Origin: Neocallimastix lanati (nom. inval.)
Lineage: Eukaryota > Neocallimastigomycota > Neocallimastigomycetes > Neocallimastigales > Neocallimastigaceae
Length of the DNA: 64,000 nucleotides
Assembly: GCA_016946835.1 (NCBI GenBank)
Contig: JACVTC010000121.1
Coordinates: 92,001-156,000 of the forward strand
Direction of reading: 5' to 3'
This document shows positions 12,483 to 28,159 of this stretch, piece after piece (position 1 is the stretch's first letter; each line of letters begins with the position of its first letter). The translations under genes were made by a program, and so were the position numbers. The notes below the pieces were generated by a model. That model saw only the letters and a list, made by a program, of their open reading frames with translations, had not been told where the DNA came from and did no database searches.

Positions 12483-13025
12483 ATAATGGAATTTCATAAT
12501 TTATTAATTTTTATTCAAAATTGAAATTATTATTAATTTTTACTAAAAAACATTTATTTAATTCAAACTAATCATTATTTTTAATTATTGAATAATAAAT
12601 ATACATTTAAATAAAAAATAATAATAATATAAATAAAAAAAAAAATAATTAATTTAACAATTTACATGTGATTCATGATAAAAAATGGTTTGATAAAATA
12701 AATTATTAATTTTTCAAAAAAATTTTTTTTAATTATTATTACTAATAAAAAAAATAATAAAATTAAAGGATTAGTAATTAGTACATAAAGGACAAATGAC
12801 TAAAATATATTTTTCATTTTAATTATAAATAATATTTATCTATTTATTTATTTAATTTTTTTTTAAATGCTTTTTTTTTTTTTTGATTTTGTTAAATTTT
12901 TTTTTTTAATTATCAATCTTTCCATTTATATATAAATTTGTTTATTATTTTTTATTTATATGTAGTACACATCTCTTTATTTTAACTGGATATTGTTATA
13001 AAATAAAATTTAATATAAATTAAAT

Positions 13026-13060
<35 letters not shown>

Positions 13061-14130
13061 AATAGTAAATAATAAATAATAATAATAATTATAATTATAA
13101 TAATAAAAAGAACTTTTGATTGTTATATTTATGATTTAACTATTTTAATAACATTTTTTATACCATAAATAATAAAGTTAAAAAAATATAAAAAAAAGAG
13201 ACCAAATAATAAAAAATAAGGAAAATTTTTATGCTTAATCCTAAATAATAGAAATCTTAATCTTATTATATAATTAAAAATAAATTGCCTATTTTTATGA
13301 CCATAATATTTTAGTAATAATAACAATATGAATAAATACAATTATTCAAATATTTATAGTATATCAGTAAATTTAAATATTTTTAAATTTAGTATAATGA
13401 ATAATTTTAAAATTTTAAATATTAATATAGTATTATTTTTAAAACCTTTAATATTATTTCTATTCAAAATATTAATACAAATTAATAATCACATATAAAT
13501 AAAGTTAATGCATAAAAAAAAAAATTGAATTATAAATTCATAATTTAAAAATATAATATCTTAATTCTTTGGTTTTTATTATTTCATTTGTTAATTTCTT
13601 TTCTTCGTTTTATATATTTAAATTATTTATTCTATTATTATTGTTATATAATTATATAAATTTTATAAATAATCAATTTATTATATTATTATATTTTTAT
13701 TAATTATTATTTATAATTATTTATTTATTATTCGATATAAAATATTATATATTAGTTTATTAATATAAAAATAATTAAATAATTTTTTTTAATTATCATA
13801 TATATTATATATATAACTAGTTTTAAATATTTTAATACAAAATTTTTTTCTAATAATATTTTATTAAAACAAGTCAAAATTAAATATTATATTATAAAAT
13901 AAAATAGAAAAAAGAATAAACTAAAAAACAAAAACATTAAAAAACTAAAAAATAAAAAAAAAAAAATAAAAGAATAAAAAATAAATAAATAAATAATAAT
14001 AATAATACATATTTAATATTTTGATTAATATAATGTGTAATTAGTTAAATGTAATATTTATTAATTTCATTTTTTTAAATTTTCACAAATCATAATATAT
14101 ATGTACAAATAAAGTTTTTAATTATCAAAA

Positions 14131-14182
<52 letters not shown>

Positions 14183-14286
14183 TAAAGTAAAATAAAGTAA
14201 AATAAGACAATAAAAGAAGGGAAGAAAAGTAGATAAAAAATATTCATGAATGATATTAATTGAATTTATATATTATTAATTACAAT

Positions 14287-14318
<32 letters not shown>

Positions 14319-14640
14319 TGTATAACAATTATATAATAATATATTAAATATAAATTAATTATATTAAAATATTTTATTAATTAATTCGAAACATTAAACT
14401 TTTAAATATCATAAAAAAAAAAAAAAAAAAAAAAAAAAAGCAAAAGAAGTAAACATTAAAGAAAATAAATAAATATAATAATTAATTTTAAGGGTTATAA
14501 ATTAATTTAAATATAATTAATTTCTTTATAATTTTAATAAAAATTAAACTTTTTTTTTTATTAATTATATAAACATAATTTTATAATATAAACATTATTA
14601 TCAAATTTAAAGGATAAAAAATACTTTATTATAAGAAAAT
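11752..14640. other. AT-rich spacer
   Basis: Poly(A) tracts near 12015-12041, 12211-12233, 12450-12480, 14296-14318 and 14413-14438, and an (AAT)n array at 14130-14182. A short frame at 13129-13341 (-) is low-complexity and not supported. Confidence 0.6.
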
Positions 14641-18693
<4,053 letters not shown>

Positions 18694-18801
18694 ATAATAA
18701 TTGATATATATATATATATATATATTATGGAAATAGAAAGGAAAAAGAGTAACAATAGAGTAAAATGATAATAATATTGTTTTAGTAGTAAATTAATAAA
18801 C

Positions 18802-18872
<71 letters not shown>

Positions 18873-19363
18873 AAATAAAATATATATAATATTATATATA
18901 TATATATAAAGAAATTATATACTATTATAATAAAAATAATTCATAAATAAATAAATAAATAAATAATAATATATATAAAAATATATATATATATATTTTT
19001 TTTTAAATAATATTTACTATAAATTATAAAGTATAATTTAAAATAACGTCTTTTCATATAATTTATATAACGAAATAAATAACTTTTTTTTTTTTTCTAC
19101 TGTTCTTTTTATATTAAAAATTATTATTATTATTATTATTATTAAATATTTAATGATATAAAAAATATTTATATAATATATATTATATCCTATTATTTTT
19201 TATCCAAAAAGATATTATAATTTAATAATTTTTTAATTGTTTATTAATAGATTATTAAAATGAATTTTTTTTTTTTTTTTTTTTTTTTTTTATTATTATA
19301 TTTTATTTTTAATTATTTAATCAAAAATGAATAAATAGGCTTTATATATATAATTAGATAAAA

Positions 19364-19412
<49 letters not shown>

Positions 19413-19560
19413 TTCTTCATATCTTATATACTATGTTTTTTTTTTTTTTTTTTTTTAGACTTAGAGAAAATTTTATTTAATTTATGATAATAATAAAATT
19501 ACATGATTTTAAAGAAAAAAAAATAATAAAACACATGATTTTAAAGAAAAAAAAATAATA
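18694..19560. other. AT-rich spacer with homopolymers and short tandem repeat
   Basis: Poly(A) near 18807-18840 and 19369-19410, poly(T) near 19267-19290, (AT)n tracts, and two copies of a ~33-bp unit starting ACATGATTTTAAAGAAAAAA at 19500-19563, next to the LINE fragment. No gene seen. Confidence 0.6.
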
Positions 19561-20160
19561 AACCACAACAAGGGAAACATTTAGGGCAATCTTCTGAGAC
19601 TATTTTTCTTTTAATGGAAATACTCATGTCAAATTTAAACCACACCTAATTCGAGAAATCCAAAAGAATCCCAGCTGATACTTAGGATATTGAAATGTTA
19701 AGTTTTTGATTTATGAAATAAATCCAAAATCCAAAATCATTCTCCTTGTAAATAACTGCTTTTTTAGCTTTTGAAGGTTTGAAGACATTTCTTTCTCAAT
19801 AAAACTTTTTTATTTCACTTGTTTTTTTACCATTTAATTTCTTATCCAAAGTCCTTGATTCTTTAGTCCATGAGTAATGTGACATAATGGGAATATTATT
19901 AGTGAGATGATTAATAATACATGATGAATTTTTCCATTTTCTAAAGCATCGTAATTAAGATATAGCACAGACAGCTGAAAGAGGAGGTATTCTCGTTCAC
20001 GAGTAATATCATAGGGACTAACATAATAATTACAAGATTTAAATCCATAACTCCAATAAAGTCCTCTTTTAATAATTTTTTGAGCTCTAGAGCATCTACT
20101 ATTATTTGAACCAAAGAGAGGAGCATAATATATAACAAGACTAAGAATAAACGAAATTAA
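19561..20160 (-). mobile_element. LINE 3' fragment (RT C-terminus and zinc knuckle), decayed
   Basis: The minus-strand translation, with frameshifts, aligns with the LINE at 28190-28580. It contains APLFGSNNSR..QKIIKRGLYW, then IPPLSAVC...KWKNSSCIINHLTNNIP, then YSWTKESRTLDKKL. Near 19,565 it has a Cys-rich piece, EDCPKCFPCCG, matching the zinc-knuckle-like end (YCPCC) at 27,500. This is a 5'-truncated, degraded copy. At its first conserved Trp (GLYW) the window's larger copy has TGA instead. Confidence 0.75.
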
Positions 20161-20456
20161 AACATATTTCTTTATATACTATATTAAAAAATCGAAACAC
20201 TTTAAAAAATAAAAATAAAAAAAAAAATAAATAATAAAAATAAAAATAATAATAAATAAATCAAATAACAGAAAAAAAATAAAATAATTTAAAATAGAAA
20301 TAATTTATTGATAAATAAATATATAAATATATTAGATATATATTATTAATTATATTAATTATTATTAATATTTTTATTTTACATTTTTTAATAATTTATT
20401 TAATTTTTTTTTTTTTTTTTACTTCGTTTTGGTTTTGGTTTTGTTTTGTTTTGCTT

Positions 20457-20504
<48 letters not shown>

Positions 20505-20705
20505 TTATTATATTTATAAATTAAAATTATTTCATTCTTTTTTTTTTTTTTTTTTTTTTTTTTATTATTATTATTATTAATAAATATTAAATATATTAAA
20601 AATAAATATTATGCTGATATTTTAATAAAAATATATCATAACTATAAAATTGTTAAATTAAATATTAATACAAATAGAAAATATTGATGATTTTATGATA
20701 ATAAA

Positions 20706-20744
<39 letters not shown>

Positions 20745-20788
20745 AAAATAATGATGTTGATAAATTTTTATCTTTTTATTTTTTTTCT
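20161..20788. other. AT-rich spacer, poly(T)
   Basis: T tracts near 20459-20498 and 20538-20563 and an A tract at 20711-20742. No gene; probably the 3' flank of the Sel1 gene. Confidence 0.6.
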
Positions 20789-23700
20789 TTATTTTTTATT
20801 TGAACTTTTAAAGAATTTTTTAAATCCAAATCCAAATGATTTCTTGGTATTTAAACCACTTTTATTCTTTGATGAAAAAGTTTTTGATTTATCATTTTCA
20901 GTAACTTCTTCTGTTAATTTTTCATCAGCTTCTTCTATTCTTTCTTTTAATTCTTCAGTTTTACTAATTTTATTAACTTGGTCTAATTTGGATTGATCAT
21001 TTGATTCTTTTTCAATATGTTTATCCTTAATATTTTCTTTAATATCTTTTATTTTTTCATTTGTTTTATTTGGCAAGCTTTTAATATCATCACCTAAATT
21101 TTTTAAACTTTCTTTACTTTTATCACTGATATTCTTCATTTCTTGACCAATTTTACTCTCACAAATCTTACTAGATGTACGTTCAATACTTTCTTTCATT
21201 TCATTTCCTAATTCTTTGGTTTTATCACCAATGCTCTTTAAAGCATCTTTAGACTTTCCATCAATATTCTTTAATTTGTTACCAGTAGAACTGGTAGTAT
21301 CTTTTGATTTATCTTTTACACCCACTTCAGTCACTTCAGTTTTTTTAATTTTTGAGGAATCTTTTAATTCTTGACCATAATTCTTTATACCACTTCCAAT
21401 ATGCTTAGTTTTATCTCCTAAATTCCTAATGCCATCTTTGGTCTTTTCTCTAAGATTCTTTAATTCATGACCAACTTTACTTTCTCCAATTTTAGTAGAT
21501 GTACTATCAATGCTATCTTTTATATCACTACTTAATTCTTTAGTTTTATCTCCTAAATTTTTAATATCACTACCAAATTCTTTAGTTTTATCTCCTAAAT
21601 TTTTAATGCCATCTTTAGTTTCTTCACTAAGATTCTTCAATTTATTGCTATTAGATTCAGTGACATCTTTAGAGGTTTCTTTGGAGGTATCTTTAGAAGC
21701 ATCCTTTACATCTATCTCAGTTTCTTTAATTTTTGAAGAATCTTTTAATTTTTGACCATAACTTTTCATATTGCTTCCAATTTCTTTAGTTTTATCGCCT
21801 AAACTCCTAAAACCATCTTTGGTCTTTTCTCCAAGATTCTTCAATCCCTGACTTACTTTATTTTCTCCAATTTTGGATGAGGTACGATCAATATTATTCT
21901 TCATATCATTACTTATATTCTTTAATTTTTTTCCAGTTTTTGAAGTAACACCTTCAGTTTCTTCCTTAATGTCACTTCCTATTTCTTCTGTTTTATTTAA
22001 TCCTTTATTTGTTTTTTCATTGGTTTTTCCAGAAACATTTTTAATATCTTGATCTAATTCCTTCAATCCTTCTTTCGCTTTTTCCATTATTGTTTTAGAT
22101 TCTTTAATATCTTGTTTATCCTTAATTGCTTTTTCTGATTTATTTGGATTATAATTTAACTTATTACCAAAATCTTTAACTTTATTAATTAAACTATGAT
22201 TTCTTTTGATTTTAATTTTATGATCATCATCTTTTTCATTATCCTTATTCTTATCAGGTATTTCATTTAGAATTTGATTTTTAACTTTTGATTCTTGATT
22301 GCATGTAATTTTATTATCTTCATTGATTCCATCTATTATTTTGTTATATTCTTCAGATATCTTCTTAACTTTATTGGTGATTATGCGTCTTTTTTCTTCT
22401 TCATTTAATTCTCTTTCAGGTTCATTTAAATGATCATGATGAGCACTTACATGAACTGAAGAAAATTCTGTTTTACTAGAATCAAATTTATTTTTAACAT
22501 TTTCTTCAGTATTGGTTTCTTCAATTAAAGGAGTAAGTTGATGTGATGAATTATGTTTTCTCTCAAACTTATTATTTAATTTAATTGGTATAGAAATAGA
22601 ACTAGTACTTGTTTTAGAAGTACTACTACTACCATCATTATTAGTAGCATTACCTTGATAATTATGACTTGGGATTTCACAATGAGAATTACTATCAGTA
22701 CTTACAATATTGTATGTAGTAATATCCGAAGTAATGTTATCCTCTGGAGCTTTACCTTTTTCCATTTTACGAGTTTCATTATTAACTAATGTTTCTTTAG
22801 GTGTTTTTATTTTAGATGATGCTAAATTATTATTTTCATTTAATTGTTCTTCCCCTTTAGCAATAGCTTGAGTTTTATTATATATTGGCAATTTTTTATA
22901 CTTATTAATCAACTCTTTAGCCATTTCATCACCATTAAGTGCAGCTTCATTATATAATTCCAAAGCAACACTGGGTTCCTTTTTACAACCACCTTTACCT
23001 TTTTCAATATATTTTGCTAAACAATACATTGCACCTGCATGTCCTTTAGATGCCGCTGCCTTAAAACATTGTAATGCTAATTTTTCATCACGCATAACAA
23101 CTCCTCCAAAGCCTGCATCATAAAATAAACCTAAACAATATTCCGCTTCAATATTTCCTATTTCTAGTGCATCTTCAATAACATCTATTAATTGTTCCTC
23201 TCCAGCAAACATTTCAACTTTATAACCTGCATTTGATAATTCATCATCCATATTCCAATAATATTTTTCTTGCTTTTCATATAATTTATTCCATTTATCT
23301 GAAAGTATTTTATCTACATTACATCCAAGAAATCCTTTAGCATAGCATACTGATAACTTTTTCATTGCTTTTGGGAAATTTTTATTTGCAGAAATATTAT
23401 ATAATTCTAATGCTTTTTTTATATCTTGTCTAGTACCAAAACCATTTTCATAACAATGTCCAAGATAATATTCAACACCACCAAAATCTTCATTAGCTTT
23501 ATATTTAATAGCTCTTTTTAGCCAAAATACCGCTTTATCAAAATCTGGATAAACCTTATAGTAACCTAAGAAAAATAAACCCATTAAATACATAGCTAAT
23601 GGGTGTCTTTCTTTTGCTGCCCATATTACAATATTTGTAATAGTGTTTGATGGTTTCACATCAAACTCCTTTTTTATATTTAAATATTATTTATTTCATA

Positions 23701-23987
23701 TCATTTTTTATTTATTAATATATTAATATAAATTTTATAGAATATATATATATTTATATAAAATAATTAAATTTTTAATTAATAATTTTTACTTAAATTT
23801 TTTATAAATTAATAATAGTTTTATAATATATTATAATATATTATTTAAAATTATAATTTTTTAAAAAATAAAAATAAAAAATAAAAATAAAAAATAATTA
23901 ATTGTTAATTACTTTTCTCATATCTTTTTTTGAAATTTTTATTTTATTTGTATTTTCTGCATTTTGTGTTGAGATTTCTATAGTCAT
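20789..23987 (-). CDS. Sel1-repeat protein with LEA/apolipoprotein-like repeat tail
   Basis: Two exons: 23913-23987 (25 codons, MTIEISTQNAENTNK...) and 20789-23668. The second exon is open to its splice acceptor but has no ATG near its start, and the short first exon joins in phase 0; 984 residues. Residues about 40-285 hold Sel1-like repeats (AMYLMGLFFLGY, VEYYLGHCYENGFGT, AEYCLGLFYDAGFGG, AMYCLAKYIEKGKGG), a TPR-like scaffold fold. After an acidic/Ser linker, about 540-900 contain amphipathic 11-residue-type repeats rich in K, D, E and G (KNLGDKTKE...), duplicated as larger blocks. They resemble LEA or apolipoprotein helices. The C-terminus (KKSFGFGFKKFFKSSNKK) is basic-aromatic and could bind membranes. 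No signal peptide. Role unknown; scaffolding at a lipid surface is a guess. Confidence 0.8.
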
Positions 23988-26900
23988 TTTGAATTTATTA
24001 TATTTATATACTACTTGGATTCAAGATTATTGAAAAATTTTATTTTTAATTTTCAAAATTTATATATTTTTTCTATAAAATTTTACTAATCAAAAAATTA
24101 CAATTTTTTATTGAATTATTACGATATCAAAATATTCTATAAATAATATTAAAAAAAAGTATTTATATAATAATAATTTATTTATTCTCTTTACGGGAAA
24201 AAAAAAAATAATTTGAGGAATTATGAATTTGAATTATTTAGTTTTTTCCTGTTTTATTTATTATTAATTGAATAATTATTACGTTATTTGTTTACTCCTT
24301 TGTTGTATTATATTTTTATTTGGTTACTATGTAAATGGTCTTTAGTATTATATACATAAATCAAAAAGTGCATGTATTATATTGTATTATATAATTTCGA
24401 TGTATAAACTTTATAATATATATACAATGTAAATTTTAAAACATATATATAAGAGACTTGAAATTTTTTAAATTATATTATATATAAAATAATATCTTTT
24501 TAAATTTAATAAAATTTAATATATAAATTTACCTTTTTAAATTTTATTATAAATTAATTTAAAATATTAAAATTTATATATGAAACATGAATAATTTAAT
24601 AATTTTCCCTTTCTCTTTTCTTTTTCTTATAATTTCGTTTTAATTATTTATTTTTTCAAATTTTGATTATTTTTTTATTATATTTTTTTTTTATTATATA
24701 TTTATTTATTTATATTTTTTATTTATCTACATTATATATTATATTAATTTATATTTTTCTTATTTTAAAAAAATGTTTTTTCAAAAAAAAAAAAGTTTTT
24801 TAAAGACACTATTTGAAGTTGAAGTACTTTTTAAATAAAACTCAATAGGGAAAAAGAAAATTAGAAATTCATATAACAAAATATATAGGGTTAATATAAA
24901 TGAGTATATATTATAATAAAATGTTAATATATTAAAATATCAATAAAGTTTTAATATATATTACATGTATCAAATTATAATTCTATATTATTTGACAATA
25001 ATTATTATATAAATTCCTATAAAATTTAGTGTAATATAATATATTATAACAATATAAATATTTATTATTAATTTAAATAATTATATTTTTATATTTTAAA
25101 TATAATTTATATTAAAACTATATAATGTATATTATTATAATCTAAAATATTAAAAATAAAAAATTTTATTATATAAAAAATAATAAATTAAATACCTATG
25201 TAATAAAAAAAATAATAAATTTTAGATAATTTTTCGATAGTACTACCTAACTTTATAAAAAAATTTAGTTGTTATTCTTATTTAATCCTTTTTATATTAT
25301 ATTTATTATTTTATATTACAATTAACAAACAATACAAAAATCAAAATATAAAAAAAAAATTTTATATAAATTTCTTAATATTTTGTAAATTTTCAAGTTT
25401 TTAATGAAATATTTTTATAAATTTTAAAATATTAATGTAACACTATTAAAAACTAACATTATATATGAAAAAAAATAATTAGTTTAAACCACTGAAATGT
25501 GATTTTTTATAAAAAATATACTTTATTGTAAATTATTTATTTATTTATGTATGTATATATGTATTTATTTATTTATGCATGTATGTATGTATTTATTTAT
25601 GTATGTATGTATGTATTTATTTATTTATTTATTTTGAAATTAATACTATTTATATAAAGTACCCATAATAATCATATTGGATAATACAAAGATTAAAATT
25701 TATATATATATATAAATTTTGAAATTTAATCTTAAAATAAAGTTTATATTTATAATTATATTAAATTCTATTTCATAATAAATGAAAATATATAATATAA
25801 AAAATAAATATATTTTTTTGCATTATTAATTTTTTGTGTAACATGATATATTTAAAATCAATTAAGAAAAAAAGTATTTATAATTATTAATAATGATAAA
25901 TAATAATTTAATAATTATTGTCTATTTTATTTGATTATTAGTTCATTGGTTTTCATAAAAAAATAAAAATGAAAAAGAAAATTGTTGCATTAATTTATTT
26001 AAATATAATGTTATTAGCCTCATTAATTAAATACTGACACGCAGTATGTTTAAAATTATTCCTAGTTATTCAACTCTAGAGTAAACAGGAATAAATAATA
26101 TTTTTATTTATAATATACTTTATATTTTATTTTAAAATTAATATATATTTTTTTAGAATTATTCCATATATGGTAAATTAATTAAACATTTGATTTTTAA
26201 TTTAAAAACTTTAATTATAACTTAAGACAAATTTTAAATAAAAAATTCCACATCTAAACATATTAAAAAGTCATTTCTAATATGTTATATCAGTATATTA
26301 TCATTTTGATATGCGGGACTTTTATGTGCAATAATTTATAAGCAGTGGGTTTTAAATAATGGTAGTTTAGTAAATTTTATTAATAAAATTATAATATTCG
26401 TACAATTAAAAATAATAATTCTAATTTCTAAAAATTTACAAGAGAGTTCTCTATTTCTAATATAAATAATTTAATTTATATGAAATAGGTAATATATTAA
26501 TTATTCTAATATATAGAACTATATAAATTTTATATGAATTAAAGTATTATAATTATTATAATTATAATAATATATATTGAAATAAAATAAAATAAAATAA
26601 TTATTATCAAAAAGATATAAATTTAATATTTAATAATTATTATTAAATATACAAATATGTTACTACACATATTTGTTTTATATCAATTTTTTTTATTTAA
26701 TATAAATTATTATTGAAAAGATTAATATTTATTTATTTTAACATATAATAAAATAATAATAATCCATTCTTATCTTTAATAGGTTGGACATATTGAGGGG
26801 GCTTGTTTTATTTTAGCAGTTATTTATTATCATGTTTTGATTTTTTTTTTTTTTAATGGCAGTAAATATAGCTAGGCCGTTTATTAATTAAAATTTAAAA

Positions 26901-27019
26901 GATTATATGTATAAAAAAAGTAAAAAATAAAAAAAATTAATGATTAAAAATGGTATAATGTATTCTAGTACATTTAATTAATAATAGTAAGACCATGCTA
27001 GTCATTATTATATAAATAT
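23988..27019. other. Long AT-rich spacer
   Basis: About 3 kb with no supported gene. It holds a TTTA/TGTA mixed microsatellite at 25545-25635 and several weak hairpins. The stretch near 26780-26900 is less AT-biased but gives no continuous frame. Confidence 0.55.
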
Positions 27020-27630
27020 AATAATTGTATTTGACTTCCTACTATGTTTGAATATTTTGATCATTGTTGGTTGCGCTGGTTATACTGACCTGTCCTACTG
27101 TTTCTTCAGCATTGACGCTCTTGGTTGTTTTTGTGTTGAACCTATTGAATAAAAACCATTGCTGGCCAATAGCAATAGGCATTATTTCATTTAGGAGAAC
27201 CACAGTGACTACCAAGAATGGAGTATCTATATAATTGCCTTTTTTAATTACAATTATCAGTTCTCCCACCAAGAAGGAATTTAAATACTTTTTTACACAT
27301 AATAGAATTATTATGCATAAAATTATTCATCACGTTATTATTATCCATATTATTACTATCAAAAGAATTATTAACCGAACTAAAAGGACTTCGTTGATTA
27401 TAAAAATTAAAATGGTGTCTAAACTTGTAGAGAATTTACTACGAGTACTATTAAAGAAAGGACTGTCAATTAACCAATGTTCTATTGTTTGACATCAACT
27501 TTTACAACATGGACAATAATTAGGATATGATTCATTAGCAATATTTGAGGCTTTGGCAACTTTAGCATCTAATTTATAACCATTTCGAGCTTTCATTAGT
27601 TAGTACCAACCATAGGAATACTCTGGATAC
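27020..27630 (-). mobile_element. Older LINE C-terminal fragment with zinc-knuckle-like motif
   Basis: The minus strand encodes, with breaks, YPEYSYGW, then LMKARNGYKLDAKVAKASNI, then YPNYCPCCKS.CQTIEHWLI. This is a C-P-C-C...H motif like the end of many APE-type LINE ORF2 proteins. It continues to KFLLGG and a hydrophobic stretch. The KFLLGG part matches the insert at 31605-32275 (FLLGGTLVLNE), which places both in one family. In-frame TGA and TAA codons interrupt it. It may be the far end of the large LINE just upstream or an older host copy into which that LINE inserted. Confidence 0.65.
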
Positions 27631-27743
27631 TTTTTTTTTTTTTTAGACCATAGGAATACTCTGGATACTTTTTTTTTTTTTAGACCATAGGAATACTCTG
27701 GATACTTTTTTTTTTTTTTAGACCATAGGAATACTCTGGATAC
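27609..27743 (-). repeat. Four copies of a 22-bp target sequence separated by poly(T)-AG
   Basis: A 22-bp unit (ACCATAGG...GGATAC) occurs at 27609-27630, 27647-27668, 27683-27704 and 27722-27743. The spacers are T14-AG, T12-AG and T15-AG; the fourth copy is followed by T9 and the LINE 3' end (AGATAGGGAAG). On the minus strand each spacer reads CT plus poly(A), exactly the last bases of the LINE tail. Confidence 0.9.
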
Positions 27744-28159
27744 TTTTTTTTTAGATAGGGAAGAGAATACACTTCCATAACATTATTAATTTTATTACAA
27801 AAAAAATGCATGTAGGTGAAAAGTACATTATAAATTAAAAATAAAAATAAAAGTTAAAAAATAAAAAATAAAAAAGCTTAAAAATACTATGTATTTCGGC
27901 ATGTTGTACTATGTGGAATTTTTCCCTTCCTAAAAAATAAAAAAATAATAAAACCTAGAAGTAACATCTTTAAAATAGATAGTGTGGTGTCCACTAAACT
28001 CCCCCGGATTCATCATTTATTGAATCAACATACACATTATTTTCAATACTATTACTAACATTTACTAATAATATTATTACTAATATTACTATAACTATTA
28101 TTACTATAACTATTATTACTATTACTATTATTACTGTTGCTATTATCATTATTTACTAT

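Noticed and set aside
26780-26900. Less AT-biased stretch with frame VGHIEGACFILAVIYYHV
   Set aside because: Too short, no supporting splice partners or motif.
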